From Ipomoea triloba (taxonomy: Eukaryota > Streptophyta > Magnoliopsida > Solanales > Convolvulaceae), in the NCBI RefSeq assembly GCF_003576645.1, contig NC_044917.1:14385077-14449076 (forward strand): 64,000 bases of DNA, written 5' to 3'. The position numbers and the translations under genes are program-made. Shown in pieces: positions 35,396 to 47,090 of the stretch. Position 1 is the first letter of the stretch. Every line of letters starts with the position of its first letter. A model generated the notes under the pieces. That model was not told where the DNA came from, searched no databases, and was given only the letters and a program-made list of their open reading frames with translations.

Positions 35396-36720
35396 TCTAT
35401 ACTATTAATATAAACAATATCCTCAACTTTAACTTCCCGTCCAAAACACTCATATACTATTAAGGTTTGCGTGATATTTTAAAATATGGTAATATAATTC
35501 CTATTCGTAATACAATCATATATTAAAATATGGTAATACAATTCCTAATAAAATATATTTTTACATACATTCCTATTCGTATTACAATTCTATATTAAAA
35601 TTACTAATCGTAATAATACAGTACAAATATTTCCCTGCAATGCAATCTATACTATTAATAAAAACAATGTCCTCAACTTTAACTTCCCGCCCAAAACACT
35701 CATATACTATTAAAGTTTGCGTAATATTTTAAAATATGGTAATATAATTCATATTCATAATACAATTGTATATTAAAATATAGTAATAAAATTCCTAATA
35801 AAATATATTTTTACCTACGTTCCTATTCGTAATAAAATTCTAGATTAAAATTACTAATCGTAATAAAATAGTACATATATTTCCCTTCAATGCAATCTAT
35901 ACTATTAATAAAAACAATATCCTGAACTCCTCTCGCCAAAACACTTCTATACTATTAAGGTTTGCGTGATATTGTAAAATATAGTAGTACAATTCCTATT
36001 CGTAATACAATTGTACATTAAAATATGGTAATAAAATTCTTAATAAAATATATTCGTACCTACGTTCCTGTTCGTAGTACAATTCTACATTGAAATTACT
36101 AATCGTAATAATACAGTACATATATTTCTCTGCAATGCAATCTATCTATACTATTAATAAAAACAATATCCTCAGTTTTAACTTCCCGCCCAAAACAGAT
36201 CTACAAAATTATGGTTTGCGTAATATTGTAAAATATGGTAATACAATTCCTATCCCTAATACAATTGTAAATTAAAATAGAATTCCTAATAAAATATATT
36301 CTTCCCTACGTTCCTATTCGTAATACAATTCTAGACTAGAATTACTAATGGTAGTAATTCAGTATATATATTTCTCTGCAATGCAATCTATACTATTAAT
36401 AAAAACAATATCCTCAGTTTTAACTTCCCGCCCAAAACAGACCTATAATATTTTGGTGTGCGTAATATTGTAAAATATGGTAATACAATTCCTATCCCTA
36501 ATACAATTGTAAATTAAAATAGAATTCCTAATAAAATATATTCTTCCCGACGTTCCTATTCGTAATACAAATCTAGACTAGAATTACTAATGGTAGTAAT
36601 TCAGTATATATATTTCTCTGCAATGCGATCTATACTATTAATAAAAACAATATCCTCAATTTTAACTTCCCGCCCAAAACAGACCGATAGTATTATGGTA
36701 TGGTTTGCGTAATATTGTAA
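35396..36720 (+). repeat. Tandem array of about six Helitron 5' termini
   Basis: Units begin tctatactattaataaaaac at 35396, 35646, 35896, 36145, 36387 and 36629, with a period of 242-250 bases. Each contains cttcccgcccaaaac, gtttgcgt, tacgttcctattcg and attactaatcgtaat-like landmarks in order. The last unit is incomplete. Confidence 0.9.
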
Positions 36721-37542
36721 AAAATATGAAAATTTGGCATAATTCAACCCGCAATGCCAACCAATTTTCTGAACGGCATTCGTGCATGCAGGTGTCGGCG
36801 CACGAGTCAAGCCTTTTTAAGTTCATTTGCACCCCCCCCCCCCCCGCGCGCGCGCGCGAGAGAGAGCCTCTATGCTATACAATTCAATAAGCCTTAGAAA
36901 AATTCTTGTATAAGTAGTGGTGCAATCCACTTCTCAAACCAATGTGGGACAAAAGTTACTTGAAAGGTTTTTCTTTATATTTTTCTAACTCAAATGGGTC
37001 AACTTTGAGAACCAATTTCTCATTCACCCATTATCAGTTTTGAGCATACAATATATCAATCTTTTCGTCTAACTACGAAGAACACGAATCCACTTTGACC
37101 CGACCCAAATCGAAAGTGGACCCCACATATATTTGTACCACAATATTGCCAGTAAAATGCCATTTTATGCTAATTTTTTTCCAACAGTTATTTGTCCAGA
37201 GAATATCAACGTGTTGAAGGAAGAAGATGATATATAGTGAAGGGCAATATAATCTTCACTATATATCATCTTCTTCCTCCAACACAACGCTCTACGGTCA
37301 ACCAACAATTACTCAACTGATTATCCCATTACTCCCATGTAAATTTTTCTCTAATATAGTTATACTTACTGAATATCAAAATATAAGTGTACCTCAAGAT
37401 CTTGCAATAACTAACCGACAAGTAATTAAATTAATGAATATGATGCAATAATGTAAATTATCTACATATTGCATTTATACACTTATTTTAGAACACTTAA
37501 TTTTTGTGATATTGTTTGCATGCAAGGAAGACTCATACTATA
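36720..37542 (-). repeat. Right arm of the 7-kb-spaced inverted repeat
   Basis: Inverted partner of 29175-29880. It contains a run of about 14 C followed by (CG)n and (GA)n at 36831-36867. A short local palindrome (atatatagtgaag... cttcactatatat) near 37228-37265 is an extra feature of this arm. Confidence 0.8.
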
Positions 37543-37669
37543 ATTGCATTTATACACTTATTCATACTCATATTCGATGTTATAATTTATATAATTGTAT
37601 ATCGATTCAAATATTTCTTAAAATATTATAACAAATTCATTCCGTGCAACGCACGGGTGAAAATACTAG

Positions 37670-37978
37670 TACTATTAATAAAAACAATTCATCAACTTTA
37701 ACTTCCCGCCCAAAACACTCCAATACTATTAAGGTTTGCGTGATATTTTAAAATATGGCAATCTCTCTCTCTCTCTCTCACCTCATCCCTTTTGAGCCCG
37801 CAAACTGAATATTTTTTAAGTACTCATTTGTAAAGCCTAAATGATTCTTGAAATTGGACGGGTTATCATGAGTAGGTCTGTTTGGTGGTACAGGAAGGAA
37901 GTGGAATAAATGTTCATTGTTTGGTGGTGATTATTATTGTCTTTGCTTGAGGGCAAGCAAAAGTTCTAGTGTCGAGGA
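37670..37978. other. Truncated Helitron 5' end and flank
   Basis: 37670-37758 is another Helitron 5'-terminal fragment placed directly after the preceding 3' end, cut off at a (CT)n run (37760-37779). The rest reads like the polypurine-tract side of the following LTR (ttgcttgagggcaagcaaaa at 37944). Confidence 0.5.
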
Positions 37979-39285
37979 GTTGATAACTTTGATTCTTGAC
38001 CCCTTTTTACCTCATACTTTAACCAATTTTTGATAACAAAGTGCTTTAATTTGAGTGGAATCTATGATTTGTTTGTGTGGTTTAGTGTTTCTAGATAAAG
38101 TGGGTCACAACGAGTTAATAGGAGGCTTTTTGGAGCATAATGGAACAATTTTGGAAGCCTAGATTTCACTCAAGGACGATCGAAGCAACGGAACGCGAAG
38201 CGAGAGAAAAGCTAGAAAAATGACCTCATACGGCCTAGCAAACGACCGTGTGAATGGCCGTTTGCCCTGACACAGGTCCCACCCAGCCAAACGGCCGTTT
38301 GTGTGGCCGGATGTCACGAATTCTGCACAGTATAAAAGCTAATTTTCTGCATTTTGTGCCCCAGTTAAAACCCTAGATAGCTAAGACTAATTCTCCTTCA
38401 TTTCCTTATAGCAAAATAGCCTAACCTAGCTTAGATCTACACTAGTTACTCATTTTGGAGCATTGTATTGAAGATTTGGAGTGGATTTCAACAACTCTTC
38501 TCTTTCATTTAATACCAAAGTGGTTTATTTCTTCATCTCCTCTCTTCTTTACATTTATTGCTTATTTATGATTTCTTTACTTGAAATTGCTATGTTTACC
38601 TTACAAATGAGTGAGTAGTCCTTTATTTGGGTTAGATTAGGTGCTTATTGCTTCTATTGATGCTAGCTATGTAATTATTGCATAAAGGGGATGAACACAC
38701 ATTTAGGGTTCTTGAGTTTGAATTGGGTTTGAATTCTATCTTTCAATAACTATTGCGCAGTGATTGTTGTTTGACTTTGGAAAGTCTTTCATCACAATGG
38801 GAATTGGATTGAGGACTTGAGCCTTCCCAATCTCAAACCCATTTTCCTTTCTATGGAAATAGGGGTAGATTAGGGCTTACAAAGCTTTTGTTCTTAAAGA
38901 ATTTGGGTTGATAAACCATCGAAATGGGGCAACCATTGTTCTAATCCTTGTGGAAACTTGGATTCTTTTGTGGTTGCCTCAAGAACCTAGGGTTAATGTT
39001 CTTCCCCCAATCTAAGTGTCAAATGCATCAATAGAGTAATACACCTAGTTTAACCCGTCTTTCCCAATTGAATTTCAACCTAGTTTTAATCTTGCTTTCC
39101 GTTTAATCCATAATACCAAAAATATTCTAGTTGTTAATTGCAAATCAAGCATGATTTACTTGGATTCTTATGGATTCCAATACCTTGGTGCCTATAGTTT
39201 AGGTAACCGCTCTCTACGCGCCATAAACCCCAATCCTCAGTGGAACGACAATTCAAACTCATTTTCATATCACCCTACACACAAC
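37979..39285 (+). mobile_element. LTR of a gypsy-type retrotransposon (remnant)
   Basis: After the 'cttgagggcaagcaaaagt' motif and a short G/A-rich tract, a long non-coding stretch begins ttgataactttgattcttg and continues to about 39285. Content such as gcataaaggggatgaa and gagtttgaattgggtttgaa is shared with the minus-strand remnant at 60400-61100. Order and motif resemble LTRs of plant Ty3/gypsy (Athila/Tat) elements in 3'-LTR position. No gag or pol adjoins it. Boundaries are approximate. Confidence 0.5.
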
Positions 39286-39445
39286 ATCAGAGTGTTCAAT
39301 TGAACATTTTTCATGTTTGAGGGTTTAATTGCATTTTTGGGTAAAGTTTGAGGGCTTATTTGACCATTTTTTTCTTTTTTTTTTCTTTTTTTTTTTTAAT
39401 TAATAGATCCCGGTCTGGCTGAATGGGTCAGACCTGGCCCAAATT

Positions 39446-39841
39446 TTAATCGTCTTTACCTTTATGTTGCATGAAACTAGAAAACCCTCGCTGCTCATCA
39501 ACATCGTCGCTGGAACTTGAGGAACGGCGACAGGAGTCGACACCACTAAAGGAAAAAACAGGGATAGCCGAAGCTAGCGTTACATGAAGGAGGGAGACAA
39601 CAACGAAGAGCCGGAGACCCAGCCTGCCTTCGCTGTATCTCCTTTGCGCAATGCCAGCAACCGCTACCATATATGGCGATGTCATCCCAAAGGCGGAGCT
39701 TGTATCAAACTGAAGTGGCGCTGCCTGAATGAGGAGAGGGAGAAGTCGCGGTTCGTCGGAAGTCCGCGCCCGCCTTTGCAATCTCACCTCACTGCACCCC
39801 GCCGTCAAACATCAAATTCCGTCAAACCAGAAAACTCATAG
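39446..39841. other. GC-rich stretch with overlapping open frames
   Basis: Both strands are open (minus 39808-39446, 120 codons; plus 39584-39841, 85 codons). The minus frame has a hydrophobic centre and a serine-rich tract (SSSSSDDVDEQRGF). No family is recognised. Composition differs from the AT-rich surroundings, like the cargo of a Pack-MULE, and the left flank (39300-39370) has Mutator-terminus style, but no matching right terminus was found. Confidence 0.3.
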
Positions 39842-40123
39842 TCAACGACGACGAAATCCGACGAACACATATCCGGTTGAATGAAACAGTAGGGAAAAAA
39901 ATAATTCCAACACTCCAAAATCAATGGTAATTAATCCATTGAAAATATACTTACTAAATTACTCAATAATATCTTGAATAAATAGATATATTTTGTATGT
40001 GCATCTCAAAGAATTAATATATTAATCATATACCCAAAAAAATATTCGTTGTATATGAAAAAATATATTGTTTTAGGCAAAACAATCAACCAGACAGAGA
40101 TTGATAAAGGCTCAGATACCAAA

Positions 40124-40412
40124 TGTTAGATAAAAAATATAGTCTAACCATATAGAGTAAATCTACGAGAAACCTAACATCGAAGTAGCGGAAGCGTAAA
40201 TCAGCCATAGTTGATATCCTATTGTATTGCCTCTTTATCCTATTGTATTGCCTCTTGAACAATGGATCTTTAGAGTGTTAGCCATTTTGTCTCACACTTG
40301 ACTCAAAACCCTAGATGATGTACTTGTATTTTCTAAGCAGTATGAGTACTATAACTTTAGGTGCTATATAATTGTCTGCCTTACATCCTATCAATACAGC
40401 TTTATATAGGCA
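40124..40412 (-). mobile_element. Copia-type LTR end with primer-binding site
   Basis: On the minus strand a segment ends ...tatctaaca at 40124 and is followed after two T by TGGTATCTGAGC (about 40121-40110). This matches the initiator-methionine tRNA primer-binding site TGGTATCAGAGC at 11 of 12 positions. This places the 3' boundary of a 5' LTR at 40124. The other LTR end is unclear and lies near the hAT insertion at 40413. No internal coding region remains. Confidence 0.45.
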
Positions 40413-40595
40413 CACTGTTGCAAAAATCGGCCGCCTAGGCACCGCCTAATTAAGCGCTAGGCGGCGCTAGACCGAAGCGAATTTCTCTCTAGGTGGTCGG
40501 CCGCCTAGCGCCTAATTCGGACGAGTTGGTCTTGTTAATTTTTTTATTATAATTTTTATATTTAAATTTATTTATTTATATAAATAAGAGAAGTA

Positions 40596-40600
<5 letters not shown>
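40413..40600. mobile_element. Second copy of the SppA-intron hAT-like family, truncated
   Basis: Starts CACTGTTGCAAAAATCG and follows the 25048 element through the gcctaggc-rich part and into the same AT-rich core (tttaaatttatttatttata). After that a long (TA)n tract replaces the remainder, and the right end is lost. Confidence 0.75.

Positions 40601-40676
<76 letters not shown>
40599..40676. repeat. (TA)n microsatellite
   Basis: About 38 uninterrupted ta units inside the truncated hAT-like copy. Confidence 0.95.
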
Positions 40677-40678
<2 letters not shown>

Positions 40679-40684
40679 CATAAT

Positions 40685-41038
40685 CAGGTGTGGTCGCCCC
40701 TTAACGTGCGGTCACTATATATACAAATATACACCACTCAATGTTAAAAAATGCACCACACAAATATGCATAATTAGGTACGCATCACGAAAAAAATACA
40801 CCACTAAGTATGCAAATATACACCACACAGTGTTAGTAAATGCACCATTAGGGGCATGAGAGTTATGGTGCATTATTTTAAGTGTGGTGTGTTTTTTGGT
40901 GTTTTTGTGTATTTTCATTGTAGTGCGTTTTCTAACATTGAGTGGTGCATTTTCTAACATTGAGCGGTGTATTTTCTAATATTGGGTGGTGTCACTGGTG
41001 TGAATTACACCGACCGCACGGGAAGGCGCGACCACATT
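40685..41038. mobile_element. Small non-autonomous element with inverted termini
   Basis: Left end ggtgtggtcgccccttaacg and right end (complement) aatgtggtcgcgccttcccg share the same 27-bp pattern, both continuing tgcggtc. The interior is built from repeated 'cattgagtggtgcatttt' and 'caccac' motifs in both orientations. Superfamily and target duplication could not be determined. Confidence 0.55.
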
Positions 41039-42434
41039 TGAACAAATTTCTATATATATATATATATACACACAGAGACTATTGTACCAATCAAGGATCA
41101 AAATGGGTGCACGCGTTTTCCAGTCTATTGACAGGTTGTGATAAGAGAAAGAGAGTTGTAACCCTCTTCGTAAAAGCCTTTAATTTGCTTTCGGTGTACA
41201 CGCATGAGTCATGACGGCGTCGTCGCCCACACCCGCTACCCCACGTGTTATCCCAACCCTTCCCTTTTGCAGGGATACATATGTTTGTTGTTCATGAGCT
41301 AGCTGCCATGTGTGCGTCCATGCTTGCTTCAATTCTTACACATTTATCTTCAATTCCCTCCTGCGGACCGCTCATTCATCGCACAAATAATGGAAACTAC
41401 ACTTTCAAATTGTCACCATTACACTATAAGTGCTATTTGATAACTAAGAAAATTTAAATTTTTCTAAAAATTTAAAATGTGAGAGAATCATTCCCACTTT
41501 GATAGAGTCTTGACTTACAAAAGTTTGGATCAATTAAGAATTATATTTTTTACAATTAAGAAAAATAAATTCGCCTATGGGGTAGTATTCTTTTTCTAAA
41601 GTAATTCAGAAAGTATAAAACTTATTCAATTACATATTTACATTTTTTCTGTCAAGTTAAAAAAAAAAAAAAACATCTCTAATAAAAATAACGTATTTAT
41701 TTCTTGTTTTACCTATTTGAAGAAAGATAAAATTCACAATAGAAGATATATTTTAACTCACCACCAAAAATTGTAACTCACTAAAAAAGTGTGCACATCG
41801 CTACTATTGATTTTACGACTAAAGAACAAAGTCAAGAACAGGCTAACACAACAACTCAAATAACAAAGGATAACAATGATATAGTACAAGTAGAGTGGAT
41901 AAGAGCAAAAATAGAATCTTTATTGCCTTAGAATCTATATATATAGAACTTGATCATAATCATGATATTACAATTGTAAATTTGAATAAAAATGAAATAA
42001 ATATAAACATTACAATAATCAACAACTATTAAAAATAATTTGGACTTTTAAAATGAAAATGTAATAATAAGATGATATTAATAACGTACCAAAATAGTTT
42101 TTTCATCAATTTATTGGCATTAATAAGCTATATAAAAACCTATTTACTAAACATTCCTGAGGTTCATGATGTATATACAGTCTAACGAAATTGAGAATAT
42201 AATCGTGGATTATCAAAAAAGAAATGTGTGTGTGTGCAAATTTTTACTTCTTGACAAATCATTATTGTACCTCTTCACCTTTTTCATTATTATTAAGGAA
42301 ATCGACACGTTTTCTCCTGAATTATAAATTTATAGCATTTTTACTCCTTGATTTATTTATGTGTCCACAATTGCGCCCTCAATTATTTTAAAAGTGGCAA
42401 TTTTTTCCTCTATGAAAAATAACTGGTTTTTAGA
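41039..42434. other. Intergenic; no gene recognised
   Basis: A short (TA)n at 41050-41068 is followed by AT-rich text. A less AT-rich portion (41080-41400) has short open frames without a recognisable domain. Confidence 0.45.
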
Positions 42435-42976
42435 TTGTTAAAAATAAGAGCAAAATATGTATTTCAAGTCACTTTCCTTCTCCAACAAATTATTGCTCAA
42501 ATATTATAATCATAATTTTAAACTAATGCTAGTAACATAATTAAGACTTAAATACAAATTTAGTAATAATGAATTATTTGTGTTTAAATTTTAATTCTGT
42601 TGCTAGCATTATTTTTGTTGATAACATTACGTTAAAATTATTACAATATTTGTAAATAGTGGTCATTATTTTTGCGTTTATTTTGATTCCCACCACATAT
42701 AAGCAATAATTTTTGTTGGAGAAGAAAAAATAAATGATATACTTATTTGCCTTTATTTTTAACAATTCAAAAGACTTTGTAACACAAAAAAAGAGATGGA
42801 GAGAGAGAGAGGTGGGGTGCTACTATAAGTATACGGAGTATAATTTAAGGAGAAAATTGTCATTTTACCTTATTATTATTGTTGTTTAAATCCCATAGGT
42901 CATTAAATTATTACATGAATGTACAAGATCTGATCTCACATCTTACCTAAACAAGTGATCTCATATAATAATCCTA

Positions 42977-43067
<91 letters not shown>
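42435..43067 (+). repeat. First copy of a duplicated block before a gap base
   Basis: The block starts ttgttaaaaataagagc and ends in a (TA)n tract at 43067, followed by one N at 43068. It reappears without visible change at 43069-43691, offset exactly 634 bases. Confidence 0.95.
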
Positions 43068-43068
43068 N

Positions 43069-43610
43069 TTGTTAAAAATAAGAGCAAAATATGTATTTCA
43101 AGTCACTTTCCTTCTCCAACAAATTATTGCTCAAATATTATAATCATAATTTTAAACTAATGCTAGTAACATAATTAAGACTTAAATACAAATTTAGTAA
43201 TAATGAATTATTTGTGTTTAAATTTTAATTCTGTTGCTAGCATTATTTTTGTTGATAACATTACGTTAAAATTATTACAATATTTGTAAATAGTGGTCAT
43301 TATTTTTGCGTTTATTTTGATTCCCACCACATATAAGCAATAATTTTTGTTGGAGAAGAAAAAATAAATGATATACTTATTTGCCTTTATTTTTAACAAT
43401 TCAAAAGACTTTGTAACACAAAAAAAGAGATGGAGAGAGAGAGAGGTGGGGTGCTACTATAAGTATACGGAGTATAATTTAAGGAGAAAATTGTCATTTT
43501 ACCTTATTATTATTGTTGTTTAAATCCCATAGGTCATTAAATTATTACATGAATGTACAAGATCTGATCTCACATCTTACCTAAACAAGTGATCTCATAT
43601 AATAATCCTA

Positions 43611-43691
<81 letters not shown>
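43069..43691 (+). repeat. Second copy of the duplicated block
   Basis: Same sequence as 42435 onward, again ending in (TA)n. Perfect repetition on both sides of an N is most easily explained by unjoined overlapping contigs. Confidence 0.95.
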
Positions 43692-43694
<3 letters not shown>

Positions 43695-44050
43695 AATGTG
43701 GGTTCATTTAATTTGAGTCCTCACAAAATCAAAACCAAGATCTCGTCATGTGGACTTCTGAAAGTTCCGAGTACGAGCTGAGTATTAATGTCTGGTGATA
43801 CAAATGCACATATATATCAAAGCCCCCTATTCCAAGGATTATGTAGGCCAAATTTAAATTTCCACTGTCCTTTTGATCTCTCTCATCATTTTCTTTTCTT
43901 TTTTGGTCATGTCACAGTTAAATGTTCATGTCACCATACATGAATATAGATATTCAACAAATGTTCGTACCCTATCACGGTCTACCTCTTCTAAGCATGC
44001 TGATTAATTTTTATTTTACTTCTTCACCCCACTGCTATTAACTTTTATAG
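43692..44050. other. Intergenic; nothing recognised
   Basis: No coding sequence or structured repeat was seen. Confidence 0.4.
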
Positions 44051-44492
44051 CTCATTTGGTTCGCTGGAAAATATTTGAAGGAAATCGAATTCAAATTCAA
44101 TGGAAAACAAATTACCAGAAAAATAGATTTCTTTGTTTGGTTGGTGGAAAAGAAATTACTGGAAATATGAATTCCATTGTTTGGTTGAGTTTGGAATGGT
44201 AAGGAATAATGAGTATAATGACATATATATCCTTACACAATAATAATATAATAATAATAAAAAGAGTAATTAATAAAGTATGTGAGGGTAAAATTGTGAT
44301 ACTAGTTTTCCATTGAAAAAGTTTTCCATTGAAAACAAAATACTTAAGATTTGCTAGGAAAACATTTTTCTCAAGGAAAACTTTTTCCATGGAAATTGTT
44401 TTCCATCCAACCAAACATCCCCTTACCATTTCGCCCCACTTTAAGGAAAACATTTTCCATGGAAAATGTTTTCCATCCAATCAAATATCCCC
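44051..44492. mobile_element. MITE-like element with ggaaaa/ttttcc termini
   Basis: The left end catttggttcgctggaaaat pairs imperfectly with the right end ttttccatccaatcaaatat. The interior repeats ggaaaacattttccatgg-type palindromes. It has no coding capacity. A second element of similar style lies at 51236-51571. Confidence 0.5.
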
Positions 44493-44588
44493 TTACATTT
44501 TATTTCAAACATCGGGGAGCTGCCGTGGGGGCAGTTGCCCCTATGGTCCAAAATTAGACAGTCCCAAAACGACATCGTTCTGGGACTG

Positions 44589-44642
<54 letters not shown>

Positions 44643-46630
44643 TTGATTTGTTCTATGCAATTCCCCAAAATTCCCTAAACGTTCCCACTTCTCTGCTTTG
44701 CACGATTGCGCATCTGTCTTGTCATTGCCTAGTCCACCTCTGCCTCGTCACCGCGGTTAAATGCAAGAATATTGATAAATGGAGTCATTCTTTTTTATCA
44801 TACATGTAAAGTGCACGCACAGTGCACGCAAAACACACGTATTATCAAATTTATTGTATTAAGACAACTATTTTTATTTGCATTATGAACTAAAAGAAAG
44901 TAGATGACAAAATAAATTTGCCCGTAGTTCATCATAAACCTTAGCTTGTATTGTAATTTTCAATGTATTTTGTATTTGATATTTTGTATTCGAACTTTGT
45001 ATTTGAACATTTTTTAATTCATTTTGCTTTCACTTCTTCCCTCACCAAAAGAAAATTCTAAATCCGCTCCTAATTTCTAATTTTTATTTTATCACATGCA
45101 TTTAATGTGCGTCTTTCTTTCCTTGTCACATATATTCAATAATTCGATTGAATTATTAGTAGAAAACATGCAAAGCACGTTACATTTTCACAGTTCAAAT
45201 AATATTTATGTTTTCTTCTCAAAAGTGTTGAGGTGTTCAATTTAGTATGTTTCTGAAATTAAATGTATTGCATCCCGATTGTTTTCTACTAGAGATTTGC
45301 TCAGAAGGACTATATGTTTTTTTTTTTAATTTTAAATAAGGAAGAAAAAGTCGTGTGTATAAAATGTGATAAAAATAATACTTGAAAATTAAATATGAAA
45401 GCCACTTAATAGTGTGAGACCTAAAATGAAAATAATCCATTTCCATATATTTTGTGTGTGTGTATGTGTCCCATATGCTTTTTGTGCACATATGTTTGTT
45501 TATATATGTATGCATGAATGTATATAGTTTTGTTTTCCTTTTTTTTTTTAATAAACATAAAATATTAGGAAGAAGCTGGATTAAATATAGTATCTGTTCA
45601 TAAGTATTTTCTTTCTAAGCACAAAGAGTCAATATCACTCCAAATGGAGTTTGGAAACCCATGGAAGAGCCCCTTCGTGTCATTCGATCACAAGGGTATT
45701 GGCCATTAGTAATTTAAATATCCATTTAAACATAATGATGATCAATTTAACCGATCAAACTTTATAGACACTAATTTATAATATAGAGTTGTTAATTACT
45801 TGCATGAACTCAAAAGCATATTATAGCTACAGCTTATGTTATTACTTATTAGCAATAATTAATGTTGATTAATAAATCAGAGACAATTAAACAGAAGAGA
45901 TCGAGTACGTACAAGCTAAATGTGATGTGTCCACCCACCCTCCATCTACGTCTCATAATCCTAACCCACAAAAATCCACATATAGGTTGCTTCAATTCTG
46001 TGTCTTTTCAATCTATCTTCTTCTATCTCCTAAAAGTTGGAATTCCATTCTCAAAGGCCACCACACTCAATTCAACAAAAAGGGTTTAAATTAGGGTAAC
46101 TTAAACAGGACCGTACGTATAAGCTAAGAAATCTGTTTATTTTGTCCATAATCATATCCTGCCGAGTTTCGAATCTTAGTCTCTTCTTCTAAGTACTGTC
46201 TACTGAATTAGTGAACTAAACTTGTACTAGACCATTGCATAAGACAATGATTATGGCTTTCACATGCATATGTTTTGAACTAATAAAGATAGCAATTAGT
46301 ATATATAGTAGTTAGTTGACAATGAGGTTTAGCTGGAAAGGGATAACATGTAGTGTGATGCATATATATTACATGTCTTCATCATCTATCATCATCATCA
46401 TCATCATACCCCTCTTACAATATAATATAATATATATATCTAATGATATGATAGACATATTACATGGCCAAAACTTATATGGTCTGCAGACATTCATTCC
46501 AAGCCTCTTCAATTCCTGCTGCTAGCTAGCTGGAATATTCTACCATGCACTAACTAATACTAATTAAGATAATTTAAGGAATAATAATAAGTTGAAGCTA
46601 ATTAAGTGTTGACAATAATAATAATGTTTC
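44493..46630. other. Intergenic; no gene recognised
   Basis: Contains a perfect-stem hairpin (cagtcccaaaacgac ... gttctgggactg, 44558-44588), a (TA)n tract at 44590-44638, and a (cat)n run near 46384-46405. The part nearest 46630 is the 3' flank of the SOFL gene. Confidence 0.45.
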
Positions 46631-46631
46631 A

Positions 46632-47090
46632 TCACTTTCCTGTTTTGCCCTTCCAAAAGCCGCAGCTTCTCCTCTCCTTGTGGGATTTCGCAGCAGCTTT
46701 CTGGGCTCCTTTTGGGCTATCCACAGACGACTCTTCTTCCTTTTCTCCTCCTCCATTCTTCTTCTTCTTCATCTTCAGTGATGACGAGGGGTTGTTGTAT
46801 TTTGGGTCAGAATTTCCATTTTTGCCCCTCATCATCACGATGGAATCTTTGTCGTTCTTGGAATGAATCTTTCCATTAACCCACCAGTGACTGGGCCCAG
46901 ACGAGGCATCAGAAGCCATGGAATCGTCGCTGTTTTCTTCTTCTTCTTCATAGGAATCTCCATTAACGTTGTTGCTGTTGAGGTTGTCTTCTTCGTAGTC
47001 ATCGGTGGTGGGAGACCCAATGTACATTGTCCAACCGGATTCATTGCTGTGGCATTCTTCTGACCCTCCGTAGACATGGGAAGACTCCAT
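46632..47090 (-). CDS. SOFL: SOB FIVE-LIKE (SOFL) protein
   Basis: A single exon on the minus strand gives 152 residues. Both diagnostic SOFL blocks are present: block A at residues 13-27 (CHSNESGWTMYIGSP) and block B at 54-68 (SDDSMASDASSGPSH). An acidic stretch (EEEEE, 48-52) lies between them and a lysine-rich C-terminal half follows (KMKKKKNGGG). SOFL proteins are plant-specific, small, and in Arabidopsis raise cytokinin levels or responses; the biochemical activity is not known. The start chosen is the ATG at 47090, which gives the family's MESS-type N-terminus. The frame stays open for 39 more codons upstream to 47207 and includes a hydrophobic stretch, but this resembles leader sequence. 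No lesion is seen. Whether an additional intron exists downstream cannot be told. The exact family member cannot be assigned. Confidence 0.9.
   Translation of the reverse strand: MESSHVYGGSEECHSNESGWTMYIGSPTTDDYEEDNLNSNNVNGDSYEEEEENSDDSMASDASSGPSHWWVNGKIHSKNDKDSIVMMRGKNGNSDPKYNNPSSSLKMKKKKNGGGEKEEESSVDSPKGAQKAAAKSHKERRSCGFWKGKTGK

Larger units (their letters stand above)
35396..37669 (+). mobile_element. Non-autonomous Helitron with amplified 5' terminus, 2274 bp
   Basis: The 5' end is TCTATACTATTAATATAAAC after A at 35395. The 3' end is ccgtgcaacgcacgg and gtgaaaatactag, CTAG ending at 37669 before T. The first 1.3 kb is a tandem array of the 5' terminus. The remainder (36720-37542) is the inverted partner of 29175-29880. 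No helicase sequence is retained. Confidence 0.75.

Noticed and set aside
35396..36720. Regular direct repeats resembling a CRISPR array
   Set aside because: The units are 242-250 bases with no short repeat/spacer alternation, and each begins with a Helitron 5' terminus in a plant nuclear context.
39446..39841. A novel host gene in the GC-rich island
   Set aside because: No domain, no splice support and open frames on both strands; listed only as a low-confidence captured-sequence candidate.
42955..43143. Open frames made of alternating Ile/Tyr residues in several places (also 44441-44668, 52988-53290, 56849-57097, 58180-58362)
   Set aside because: They are translations of (TA)n microsatellites, with no start context, domain or codon bias.
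46632..47063. Plus-strand open frames opposite the SOFL gene
   Set aside because: They are antisense shadows; the minus strand carries both conserved SOFL blocks.
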